Origin: Chamaecyparis obtusa
Lineage: Eukaryota; Streptophyta; Pinopsida; Cupressales; Cupressaceae
Length of the DNA stretch: 64,000 nucleotides
Direction: 5' to 3'
Assembly: GCA_027943335.1 (NCBI GenBank)
Contig: BSBK01005141.1
Span: forward strand, 410,001 to 474,000
The position numbers and the translations under genes were made by a program. The notes under the pieces were generated by a model that did no database searches, had not been told where the DNA came from, and worked only from the letters and a program-made list of their open reading frames with translations. Shown here piece after piece: positions 1 through 11,600 of this stretch. The number at the start of each line of letters is the position of its first letter. The stretch's first letter is position 1.

Positions 1-731
1 TTGGTATTGTTTGACTTGTTTGCATGATTGGCACAAGAGGTTGTGAAACTATTTGAGGGACACTTGGTTGCATTGGAATAAATATTGGATCATAAATAGG
101 TGAAGGTCCCCATTGATTTACACCATGCTCTAGTTGAAAACTTTGATTTGAAACTTGGTTGAATGAATGATTTAAAATTTGATGGCATGGCATTTGATTT
201 GAGATTTGATTGAATTGAGCATGATTTGGGACTTGGTTGAAAAAAGTTTTATCTTGAAGGTGATTGGATTGGGTTTGATTGAGCTTGGCCTATGCTTCAT
301 CTAGTTGTAAACTAAGTATTGGTATTTTTTATCTTTCAATGATAGCTTTAATATTAATTTCACCCAAATCATCTTTGCGACATTTACAGAGTTTGGTTGC
401 ATCTCTTCTAGTCTTTTCAGAAGCTGGGATTTGTTGTTCCACAAACTTAATCTCTTCCTCTGATTCATCTATCAATTTTTTAATCAAGTGTGTATGAGAT
501 TGATGTGATTGATCATGTGAGAGTATCATTTGTCTTGGACTAGGAGGTTTTTGGATCCCTTGTCTTGAGGGGAAAATGGTGTTTGGGTCAAAAGGTTGTT
601 GGGTCTCTTGTCTAGAAAGGTACATGATATTTGGGTCACAACCTTGTACTTGAAAAGGTATACCTTGTCTAGGATCAAAGTGTTCTTGTGTCTACATGGA
701 TTGATAGGAACCTTGTTGCCTAATTGACATG
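1..731 (-). pseudogene. gag-like retrotransposon ORF, 5' part, runs off window edge
   Basis: Reading the minus strand from an ATG at 729-731 gives a protein starting MSIRQQGSYQ. It has an in-frame TAG after about 12 codons, then about 98 open codons (625-329), then further stops. The product is rich in Gln, Asn, Pro and Ser, with a charged, helix-prone stretch (KKLIDESEEEIKFVEQQ) near 450-400. I recognise no catalytic domain. The composition, the AT-rich repetitive leader upstream (780-1650) and the repeat-rich setting fit the start of a gag gene of a Ty3/gypsy-like element whose remainder lies left of the window. The gag assignment is inference; decay by stop codons is seen directly. It could instead be another low-complexity transposon ORF. 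Confidence 0.4.
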
Positions 732-779
732 ATGACCTAAATGCAAAATTCAACTTAGGAGATATGCAAATACAAAACT

Positions 780-1090
780 TTTTTGGATTTTTAGGGTTTC
801 TAAAACTTGGGAATGCAACCTAAGGTATGCAAAGATTTTTTGAAATGATGTGAAAATGCAACTTAGGAAGATATGCAAATGCAAAAAAAAAAGTGGATTT
901 TTAGGATTTGGAATGATTATGCAAAATGCAACTATGTTTTTGGATTTTGGGGGTTTTGAATGATTATGCAAAATGAAACTATGTTTTTGGATTTTGAAGG
1001 GCTTTTGAAAGGATATGAAAATGCAACTTGATTTTGGATTTTGAAGGTTGTTTGAAATGATATGAAAATTCAACTTAGGATTTTAAATTT
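780..1090. repeat. degenerate ~47-bp tandem repeat in the leader of the gag-like ORF
   Basis: Units beginning GAATGATTATGCAAAATG recur at about 911, 958, 1007 and 1054, with spacing of 47-49 bp. More diverged copies lie to the left (780-910). Each unit carries ATGCAA and a TTTTTGGATTTTG tract. It sits just upstream (on the minus strand) of the gag-like start, so it would lie in that element's 5' untranslated leader. Confidence 0.6.
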
Positions 1091-2040
1091 GGAATTTGAA
1101 CTTTGAAAATGCAAATTATGCAAACTATATTTTTTGGAATTTTTGGAATTTGACAAAACCTCTAGAAAATACAAATCTAAGGGTATAACCTTAGAAAATT
1201 GAATAGGGATCTTGACTTTAAAAGGTATCAAAAGGACAAGGACAATTTGATAAAAGTGACTAGGTCAAATCCAACATGACAAAGATGGAGTTTGACAAAA
1301 GGACAAGAGGATAATTTTTGATAAAAGGGATATTGGGACTAAGTCAAGATCTTTTTTTCAACAACATAAGGAGAGACTCTAAAATTTGGACTTTTCTAAA
1401 ATTTTGCAAAAGCTTTTGAAGGTTCTAAATGCAAAATGTAATAGGAATAGAACGAGGATAACTTAATGTAAGGACTTGAAATTGTAAATGCCAAGAAAGG
1501 AAAGATAATGCAATGTATACAAAGGTTGCAAAATGAGTATGAAATGAGGATGAAAAATGAGGATTAATCATGCAAAAGATTACTCTAGAATTTGAACAAG
1601 GCTCCAAGGCAAATGTTCTAAAATTTCATGTTCATAATGGTTTTGAATCAAGGTGTTTGTGACCAATGAATGTTTAGGGAACTTTTGAAAAGTTTTGCAA
1701 ATATTTTGGAATGTTTTGAATGGTATTATGAATGTTTTGAAAGTATTTTTGGAAATTTATTGCAATGTTTGAACACTCACATAACACACATCAAGAAGAA
1801 TGTTTTGAAAGTCTTGATTTTCTTGCATGTTGAGGACATTACTCTTGCCTATAAGAGTCAAAATTATGATGTTCATGATGGTCTATAACTTAAAATACCT
1901 AATTAAAGACCTCTATCAAAAATGAAAACCTATTGCATTTTTCAGCTCCACCTAATATCCAATGCATATGAATTGAGATTGCATATTGAACTAGGTGCCT
2001 CCTTCTGCATTGCCTGAAACCAAGAGATTGTCATAATTAA
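1091..2040. other. AT-rich sequence without a recognisable gene
   Basis: No credible coding region is seen. The stretch is rich in short runs such as TTTTGAA and AATGTTTTGAA (1670-1760) and probably continues the degenerate leader on the left. ORFs here are short and lack recognisable motifs. Confidence 0.5.
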
Positions 2041-2205
2041 CATCTAAAACCATTATTGAACTTTTTATAATTAAAAACTACATTAATACTTACTGTATAA
2101 TTCTGAACCAAGTGAATCAACTCATCCTCTCTCATCTATATTTGAGGAGTCTGAGGTCGAATATCTGCCAATCAAGTTAATCTCAACTCTAATTTTCTCA
2201 ACACA
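2041..2205 (-). repeat. partial copy of an exon/intron piece of the SET/TNPA-like transposon gene
   Basis: This stretch aligns with 6320-6475. It shares the run CATTATTGAACTTTT, the intron stretch AATTAAAAACTACATTAATAC, the splice donor (ACTTACTGTATAATTC on the plus strand) and the first ~90 bp of exon 3 of the gene at 3990-7706. Intron sequence is included, so this is a DNA-level copy rather than a processed transcript. It shows that the transposon family is present more than once nearby. Confidence 0.7.
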
Positions 2206-2243
2206 AAGGGACATTTATCATAGTCATAGAAACATGATTATTT

Positions 2244-2860
2244 TTAAATGGAATACACCAAGGAGTACCATCAAAAATATTGACCACTTACAATCATGAA
2301 CAGTAAACCTAAATCAAATAGCTCATTTTTATCAGCATGTGTAGTCTCTGTGTATATGAAAAATGAATGAAATATCAAGCTAAAATAAAATAGTGAACAA
2401 AAATTCAAATTCAAGGCCTATTTTATCAAGAGCAACAAACAATGTGGAACCCCAAAATTAAAAAAAGAAACACGCTTTGTCAACAATGTTCAAAATCATG
2501 TCACCAAGCACAGACATGTGAAATAAAAAAGGGACATGTGTTGTTGGGTCAGCTCCCAGTAGTGCTTAGGAAAATATGCATGTTCATCACCTGTGCATAT
2601 GAAGTGGCTCTAATGGCAGATACAGATACTGCAAAACTTGATTGGGACAATGGAATTTACAAAGTAAGGAAAGGTGAGAGGATCGATCAAATAATCAAAA
2701 AAAGAAACATGCTTTTTCAACAATGTTCAAAATTATTAGGACTATAGAAAAATCATTAAGACTATAAAAAATGAATTTCTAGAAATGAATGGTTCTAATG
2801 CTTTGCCATTACTAAAATTGAGCATTCATCATTTGGTACTTCTTGGTGTATTCCATTTAA
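2244..2860. mobile_element. ~617-bp element with 26-bp terminal inverted repeats (MITE-like)
   Basis: The left end (2244-2269) begins TTAAATGGAATACACCAAG, and the right end (2835-2860) is its reverse complement with one mismatch. A related copy in the opposite orientation lies at 46689-47301. The outer ~165 bp and the opposite ~170 bp are similar between copies, while the middle differs. In this copy the middle contains a piece of another repeat (about 2540-2690). TTAA or TAA at both ends could be target duplication, but homology between the two loci runs a little past the left terminus, so exact ends are unsure. No transposase is encoded, so it would be non-autonomous. Confidence 0.6.
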
Positions 2861-3180
2861 GTATGTAAGGCACAAAGTATTCCATTTAGATATGTTCAAA
2901 AAATTTCCAGTAATGATTTGAGAAATGCAATCATGCAAAGTATTCTCTAGTCACACAACCAATGAATCAAAATTGAAATGATAGTTTCTTTAACAATTGA
3001 GATGTCTAAAGTAGAAAATATTCTCAATGGAACTACTTTGATAACATATAGATACAAATAGGAGATTAGAGTTTATCAGCCTTGACCTGTGCATATAAGA
3101 GTTGACCAGAGAAGGTATATGCACAGGTGAGAAACATGCAAATTTGACCAAGCATTAATAGGAGCTAGACCCCACAAAAA
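2540..3180. repeat. widely spaced inverted repeat pair related to 46183-46500
   Basis: The segment near 2545-2640 (AGCTCCCAGTAGTGCTTAGG, then ATATGCATGTTCATCACC) is inverted relative to 3115-3170 (GGTGAGAAACATGCAAATTTG, then AGGAGCTAGACC). Both halves match the cluster at 46150-46500. The left half lies inside the TIR element at 2244-2860, so one repeat has inserted into another. Confidence 0.5.
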
Positions 3181-3989
3181 AATGGACTTGTGATGATATC
3201 TCCCCTACACTCCCCTTTTATCAAAATCATGCCTACACTACCCAAATACCATTTCCCAACCAGTTTGCAACTTCCTTTAACCGGTTATAGTCAGTTGTGA
3301 CTGTTTGCAATAGTTTTTGTTTAATATTGTTGTCTAGTTGACAACATGGTTGTCAATTAGACCACTCCTTAAATTTTTGCATTGTATTAGACTTTTAAAA
3401 AGGATATTCTAACTCTATCCTAATACTCAAAACCCTTAAATCACTCTTAAACCCCATACATGAGCCTTTTAGGCCTATTTTGCCAATTTTAGGCAATTAC
3501 ATCATTTAGCCACTTTTAGTGCTCTTGACAACTTTAAAAGGATCTATTGGCCACATTAAAAACATTATGGAACTTTATAGGTCATTAAACCTGTCATCAA
3601 CCTTAGGATCCACAAATGACCCCCAAGGTACACTTTATCCCCCAAATGCCATTAAGGCTTACAATTCTTTAATCCTTTATAGAAGGATTCACATACAATC
3701 CAAAATATAAGAAAAACATATTTAAATGACCATTATTGGTCTCATTAACATCACTCTAAATTCCCTGTTAACATATAAAATTCATTATTTCATTCATCTA
3801 TTAATAAAATGTAACATTCATGAATTATCACAACATTCTTTAACACATAAGATTAATTAGCATTCATTAACATGAATTCATTAGCATTCATTAAGACATC
3901 ATAACATTCATTAACACAAGATTAAAACATCGAGACATAAACATCAGTCATTATCAAATAAGTTGCATAAATGAGAATCATTCCTTTTT
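2861..3989. other. repeat-derived AT-rich sequence, no gene
   Basis: No coding region is supported. Around 3250-3320 the sequence (CCAACCAGTTTGCAACTTCC) resembles 42290-42350, suggesting a shared old LTR or leader fragment. 3780-3960 is a low-complexity tract built on CATTCATTAACA-type words. Confidence 0.45.
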
Positions 3990-6900
3990 TTACCTTTTTT
4001 TTTCTGCTTCCCTATATTGTTGCAGAGGCATATCCATCTCTGCATCATCATTTCTTCTTGCCCGTGCAAGTGATCTCACTGTCCTTTGCAAAGGCGGGTC
4101 CTCTACAATAACAAATAAAAGGGTTAAATTAAAAATATATTATCATAATTGGGGTTAATTTAAAAACATATTATCATAATTGTTACAAGCATTTCAGTAC
4201 TTTAAAAAATATAAACATGACACTCTTTACCTTTTCCAACCACATCTTCTTGCCCAGCGGCTTGAACCTCAACACGCTCATCGGGAACAACCTCTACATC
4301 CCCTGCAACTACAATACAAAATGTTTTATTAATCCCAACACATTATAATTAATTTTTTATTACTACGCCAAATTCAATTTAAAATGTTTACGTGTATTAA
4401 TAAATCAATAATCAAAATTTGAATAGAAAATGTATACCTTGAGTACTACAATGCACATTCGAATCGACTCCTCTGTCGTGCTCAGATGGTGTTTCAAGAT
4501 CGGCAGGCTGCATTCCAATGTAAATAATTAGTGTATTTATTGATAATATATACATATAAATACAAGACAAATACTGAGAAATGTTAATCATTTAGTTTAA
4601 TACATATAAATATATTCACTTTAAAGTTTTAAACAAATATATAATCATTGTTTCCTTACTTTAAAAAAATATATTCACTTTATGTTGGAACTTAACATCA
4701 AATACAGTAATTGGTAAAGTATCAACTTGAAACAAAAATCAATTGGCTTATTTACCTAATCGACAGATCCACCAGAAGAACCTTGCGCACTCATTGATTA
4801 GAATTGTTCAGCCATGAATGTATAGCCTTGTTTGTAGCCTACTTTCTTGTCCTCTTCTGAAATCTTTTGTTTGAAGTCCAAGCCCTACAATTTTTTCTTG
4901 GTATCATGAATTTTTATTGTAGTGAATTTCATCAAAACTAAATTGATTACAATTTATAAATATTTGCATACGATTTTTCATTTACTATTACTTACAATTC
5001 ATGCAGCAAGTTTTGAATATCCACCCGAGTCGAGCTTGTGTTGCCCGTGCTTTTTTTTTCTTGCTTTTGTTTCCTTTTATGTGTCAGGAAACCTATGTGA
5101 TGTTTGAAATATGTTAGATCACATAAGTACAAAGAATAAATAGTACATAATTTTATTATTAATATTATCACGTACCTTCTTTCCTTGGGTGATACTATTT
5201 GTCCACCATGTCTTGCACCTCTCTCAAGTGCATCCCTTTGAAGATTCTCCCACTCATTAATAGGAACATAAGGGGGCCACTCATAATAAGGGTTGTGTTC
5301 TATTTGGGTCTTGTAGTTGTCCCTAATATACTTCAAATTTTGGCCTGCTTTCTCAAGGAGCCTAAGTCTTTGAAAGACGTTCGGTCCAAAAAGTTTTACC
5401 ATAGAGTCAATGAGTTTATCCTTTAACTCTTTATCTTGTAATTGCCACCTTTTAAGAAAAAAAAATTGTTAGATTCATAAATGAAGTGAAGGTACCTTTT
5501 AATATACTTCAAGAAGTGCATGAAAGGAAATCGAATCTAGCAATGAAATCAAAATATGATACCATGTGTGTATGGTTGGCCCAAAAATGCGCAAACATTC
5601 ATCATTAAGTTTCTCATAAAATAGATTATTCCTTGCAAAATAATAAAGGAATTATTAGTTATCGCAAGGGACTGCACAGGGGGTTAGTGCATTACATTAT
5701 GAGTATAAGTTTGTATAGTAAAAGAAAGGATCAATCTTTAAAGTACCTGGAAGTTGGGCTACTCTCACGGGAAGTCCATCTTCAATGTTCACGAGAAATT
5801 GATCACAATTCTCTACTGTTCCTGTACATCTAACATGAGTACATCCAGGAATTTCCTCATCACCTCCTACATAAAATGAATCCAATATTACAAAATGCCC
5901 CTTAAGAAAGAATAGTTTAAGTGAAATAAACACATGATAAATGAGAGAGAAAAAAAGGAATCTACTTACCAATAATAGGCATTGCCATCGCATCTATGGC
6001 CATGCTACATGTTGTCGACATTGCAGGTGGCTGTCCCTCTGTGGTTTTGATCCTTATAGCAGGTGTCATACTCAACATAGGATCAATAGTAGGTGCTGAA
6101 AAATAAGATTGTTAGAGCATAAAAAAATATGGAAAAGATTGTTAGAGCTATTAAAAAAAAAAATTGTTCGAGAAAAACACAAGTGGAGGATAGAACATGC
6201 AATCTACTTGAACCACCTAAAGTATCTGCATCTCAGGCACGACCCTTTAATGTTTTTTGCATCCTCTGTAAAAATAACACATGTATTTTAGTTAATGACA
6301 TAAATAAAAGAGTATACTATAAAAACCATTATTGAACTTTTATTATAATTAAAAACTACATTAATACTTACTGTATAATTCCGAACATGGTGAGCCAACT
6401 CATCATCTCTCATTAGTATTTTAGGAGCTTGAGGTTGAATACCTGCCAATCGAGTTAACTCTCTTGAAATTGCACGAAGGACCTTTTGCAATGCAGCCAC
6501 AGGATCAACATCTAATGAAAAATAAAAAATGAATGGATCCTGCTCATCCTACAACTCCTCATGGACTACTTTTTCCTTTCCCTTTTTCTGATCAACACTC
6601 ATTTGTGACAACAATATTATTAGAACTTTATTTAAAAGCAATCCAAAATATTAGTGAAGAATAAAACATAATAAAAAATATGCATTAACATTTTTCTTAT
6701 ATGTGCATTTGTACAAAAACAATGAGTTTTACCTGTCAGGAAGAAGAAGTCCCATGAGAACCATCATCGCCATATGTATCGTGTGGTTGTTGATACATAC
6801 TATCACCCTGTATTTCAAAAAAAAAACATTGAGACATGTTAAAACACGTGTTCTTATTCTAAGTGATGTTGAATAATAGACAATTATCAGAATGCTTCAA

Positions 6901-7706
6901 TTAAAAGAAGAGATAGTTTATTAATTTTTAAACAATTTTAAATGGTGCATAGTGCGTACCACCTCATCCATGATATTGGGTTTTTTTGCATCTATGCGAT
7001 TCAAATTGTAATCGATAAGTATCTCTTTGCCTCCACATATTGATTTGATCGCACATACAAATATGTGATTTCCCTCGCGTGCCTCAAGTATGCAATTGGG
7101 TTGCTTCTTAGTTGACACAGGTCGTGTACTATTTATAAAATCTACAATATTCCCTGATGCTTTTGACCTTTCCTCAATGTATATAGCTACTATTTTACTT
7201 TGTTCACTGACTTTTTGTTGTATATAATTTGTCGCGAGTGCATACCTACACATACTTTTTTTATATCTAACAATCTGCATCCAACTACTGTAATCATAAC
7301 AAGGTCTAACATGCTCCATCAATTCAACAACTTTTTTTTAAGAGACCTTTATACCATCCATGGAAAATAGGCCCAAACCATGTAATGAAGATGGTGCTAT
7401 GTGATATATCCTCTCTCTAACACAAAAATTAGTTTTTATCGAAGGAAGTTCATCAGGGACCCATTGTTTCTGTAGATTTTTGTACCTAAAGGGCACCTCA
7501 GAGTTGCCTTTTCTCTCATCATCATATGAACATGACCCCCCTTGAGCAAGCAAAAATTCCATGCATTTATTGAATTTCTTTCTGATCTTTTAACCTCAAG
7601 TCGATCTCCTTGATTTAGACATACTAAATGTCTCACTTTCTTCTTCCATTCCTACATTTTCCTCGCTCGAGGAAGAAAAATATGACAAATACCTATTCAC
7701 CAGTAC
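3990..7706 (-). pseudogene. 13-exon gene: SET-domain-like first exon spliced to TNPA/Transposase_24-like exons
   Basis: Proposed exons on the minus strand are 7706-6960, 6807-6733, 6587-6372, 6265-6217, 6095-5970, 5866-5747, 5631-5563, 5448-5176, 5092-4996, 4884-4756, 4507-4438, 4302-4231 and 4102-3990. Nearly all have GT donors (GTAAGT at exons 3, 5 and 9) and pyrimidine-AG acceptors, and codon phases match at every junction except exon 6/7. Exon 1 (249 codons) is SET-like: HGLGLF, then GNIVDFINSTRP with PNC, then IFVCAIKSICGGKE and IDYN, in the order of the SET methyltransferase fold; the usual NHSC is altered. Exon 8 (KLFGPNVFQRLRLLEKAG, then PPYVPINEWENL) and exon 9 (KARKKKHGQHK, then GGYSKLAA) resemble the conserved block of plant En/Spm accessory proteins. 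About ten in-frame stops (exons 1, 2, 3, 4, 9, 10) make it a pseudogene. The start codon upstream of 7706 is not identified. The SET call is good; the single-gene model is inference from splice phases. Confidence 0.65.
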
Positions 7707-8617
7707 CTGCACTTTATGATTGAGAGAGACATGTGGCAATGAGAGAGATATTTTACAAATGGTAAAAGACATTAATCTCTATGGGGTGTATTGACTTATA
7801 CCTGACAATCCATGAGAGTGTGTGGGATACCTGGCAAAAGATAATAGTTATATAATTAGACAAACATAGTTCACTCCATGGTTTTTATTACATCTTGTGA
7901 AGGACATTATACATTGTTAAAATTATCTATTTATCCTACAATATTTTGAATATCTCAACATTGCATATAACTGAACATCTTAGCATTGCATGAGACACAA
8001 CTATCATTATATTTCATCAAATAGTTCACATGCCTTGCCAATATTTTTATTACATCTTGTGAAGGACATTATACATTGTTAAAATTATCTATTTATACTT
8101 TTAGAATTAGCTCACTCCATTGCAGGGAACAAAGAGAATCCCCTGTGATTTAACATCATTGATGTGCAAGGAAATAGAAAATTATCAAAAGCAAATCTCA
8201 TAATATAGTATTTAGATTAAATGTATTGATATACAAAAATACCCCAGAAAATGATAAAGAAAGGTAATTTCCTTAATCACGTCACTAATTTGTGCATGTC
8301 TAAATACTGGTGTCTTTCAAGTGATTTGATTCTTGTCATGCCCACTACAAATGAGAATAGTCTTAACTAGTGAGGTTGTTTAAGCATATAGAGATTAAAT
8401 ACAATATTTTAGAATGAAATTTCTCTTAACAAAAGATCAAAGATATAAGTAGGACATATAAAACAAGGTGAATAAGAGTAGTTAGATATTCACGCTAAAA
8501 CCAAAAATACCATTAATATGAAATCCTAAGCATATTAGTAGAAAAAGTGCAGATTTCAACCCAAACAAATCGTTAAAACATGCCAAACATCTAGCATAAT
8601 TATATATTTCATTCATG
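7707..8617. other. spacer between the two CACTA genes
   Basis: No coding region is supported. It holds a ~50-bp direct repeat built on TTACATCTTGTGAAGGACAT (near 7890 and 8050). It probably carries the 3' end of the TNP2 transcript and the first exon or promoter of the SET/TNPA-like gene, but neither can be fixed from sequence alone. Confidence 0.4.
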
Positions 8618-11600
8618 TCATTGATATTCTTCTTCATCCATCTCATCATCAAGCTCATCATCATTGATGACATCATCACCACCACTATCATCATCATCAT
8701 CATCATCATCATCAACATCATCATCATTGTCATCATCATCATCGTCATCAGTAGTAGCATCATCGTCATCTTCTTCATCTTCATATTCTTCTTCGACTAA
8801 CTCTCGATTGTGATCATCATCTACATCATCTTCCACTTCTTCATCTTCCTCAGTATCTTCTTCTTCCATCACATTATACTTTATCGACCTTCCTCTTGGA
8901 TAATGTCTAACAATAAATGACCAACCTGGTTTATGTGGAACCTCTAAGTAAAATACCTTCTCACATTGGCTTGGAAGAACATAGGGCTCTTCTCCAACTA
9001 GCTCAAACAACTTTGTATTAATCATTGGAAATCCATTGTCATGTTCAATAATAGTTCTATCAGGATCATTTTGATTGAGTCATAGTCTGTACCATTTCAC
9101 AATGAAGAGAACTAATTTGAAGGAATTAAAGTCATAGTCAAGTATATCAACCAAAATACCATAGTATCAATTTTGTGACTCTCGAGGATGTAAGTAGTTT
9201 CTAGATGAAATATTAGTCGCCTGGAAGACTACACTTATTCCAGAATCACAAGTTCTCTTCGTGTCATCCAACTTTTTGATGGAAAATTTATAACCATTGC
9301 ATAACATAGCCTTGTGGTGTTTCACCTAAAATAATGTCAAACATGTATAAATTATTGCATCACGAGTTGAAAAACATACGGTTGATTAATTAACAAATTT
9401 ATAAGTACATGGTGATCTCTTAAACTAGATGATAAATCTATTTCCTTTTGTGTAACATTAGAATCTCCATTACGATGAGCTTGTATAACCAATGAAGACA
9501 CAGATTCCCATTTTAATCTATGACCATAATGTTGACATCATTCAATCCATACCATCATCCAATCTTGATTGTTTGCAATAAACAAGTGTATTGCATCCCA
9601 CTCTTTAGCAACTGTACAAAAGTAAATAGATGCCTTACAACAGATTTATTTTTAAGATTAAGAATTAATTAACTACAATAACATCTCATAATTTATTACC
9701 TTTCTCCTAAATCTACCATTTCCCACCAAGTACTCCCCTTCAAATTTTTTAATGGAGTCGAGATCCCAATTAAAATCTATATGGGTCTTTGCTGCAAGAT
9801 TAGGAAGATATTGAGTAACGTATACTATCATCTGGTATACCATATATCCCTCAACCATAGAACCCTCAGGATGTGCTCTTTGTTGTACCAAACCTTTCAA
9901 AAATTTCAAGTGTCTCTCAACCATCCACATTGACCTAGCATGTACAAGTCCACACAATTCAATCTCCTCAACTTGGTGTATGAGGTAGTGTTCTTGTGCA
10001 TTGAAAAAAGTTGAAGGTAAACACTTGCATTTCACACATTAGTCGACAAATTCTTTTCTTCCAATATTTTATATCTTCTTTATGGATTTCTTTAGATGAC
10101 AACCACCTACAAGGGATTCAAGACACAAAAATATATAAATACGAGACTTTACAATATATTACTTGTTTGATATTATTGTTTGATATATTGAACAAATATC
10201 ACTTTTTACCTCATGTATTTTCCAAGATCATATATCACTTGTTTGATATTATTTTTGAAGTTCTCTAGGAGTGATAGGGGTAGCAAATACTACAACAATT
10301 GTCAACTGATCATTTCATACAATGAAAATTGAATACAATTATACAAATATATTATAAATACAAAAGACAATGACTTACCTTGATGAAGGTATGACAATCA
10401 TACATTTTCATCCCTAACCCAAAATCACTTTTGTTTGATATGAGATTGCTTATATTCATAGAAAATCCTATAGGAAATCAAATTTTTCGTATGACTTCTT
10501 TTATGGCATTACTTTATTGCTCTTTTAATAACCAAGGAAGAGCATTTGCATTAATCTAGTCTCCATTTCTATTTGATTCAATGATATTTTTCATTGCATG
10601 ATTGGAATCATGAATGCCACTACAAATTTTGTCAAGTTTTTTTTTTGTCATGCATTCTATCCAATATTTTCCATAGTGTCTTTGTTACATTCTTTCCAAT
10701 ATGCATAGTATCAAATAAATGCACAATTTGTAGCTGCTCATATTAGAGAAACCTACTAAATTCTCTGGGATAACATTTTAGTCCCTTTGGAAGGTAGTCA
10801 GTGATGCCTTCACGACCTTCAAGATCATCAACTACAAAATTTGTCAACAAAACACAATCAAAATATATAATTTTCAAACATCAACCATTAGATGGAACGA
10901 TATTACCTTGAATTATATTATGTTTCAATTTCCATAGGTGAGGTGTCATTCTTCGAGGCTTTGATGTAGTCTCTTCTTTCCCATTGAAAAGATGTTTTTC
11001 CACACTTCAATACTTATGATTTCTAGGGAGGAAGTGTCTATACTCATCAAACACCTGTTTTCTTAAACTTTTGGAATGACAAGATTTCATATTTGAACCA
11101 CACATTGGACATGTAAAATTTTCCTTTGTTTGAAGACCTACAAGATAACGATACAATTGGATTAAATATGTAGATTTTTAGAATTAGAATTATCGCATAC
11201 AACTAGAATTCACCATAACATACCACATAAATGTCTCAACCCTGGAGCATCATGAATTATCCATACACGCATTACATGGAATTGAAATTATCTTTTTTCA
11301 ATTAGTCTAGATATGTCATACATAGTGAAACCATTCCATAACACCAATAACTCATCAATAAGAGGTGCAATATATACATTCATATCTTTCACTTGGTACT
11401 TACCTAGTTGAATTAACAACATCAAATAATTATTGTGGCCATTTTACTTCAAGACTTATAATTACATGTAGATAACTATAAAATAATAAAATATCTAGAA
11501 CAATCATTGCCAACATAATGTGATCCCTCTTTATTGACATCCATGGAGGACGGTTATTGTTGATAACAAAAATAGGCCACACCAAGTAAATAGATCTCAT

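Noticed and set aside
8482..8800. Met-rich and Ile-rich ORFs on both strands
   Set aside because: They are other-frame readings of the ATC/GAT microsatellite; only the TNP2 frame continues into conserved sequence.
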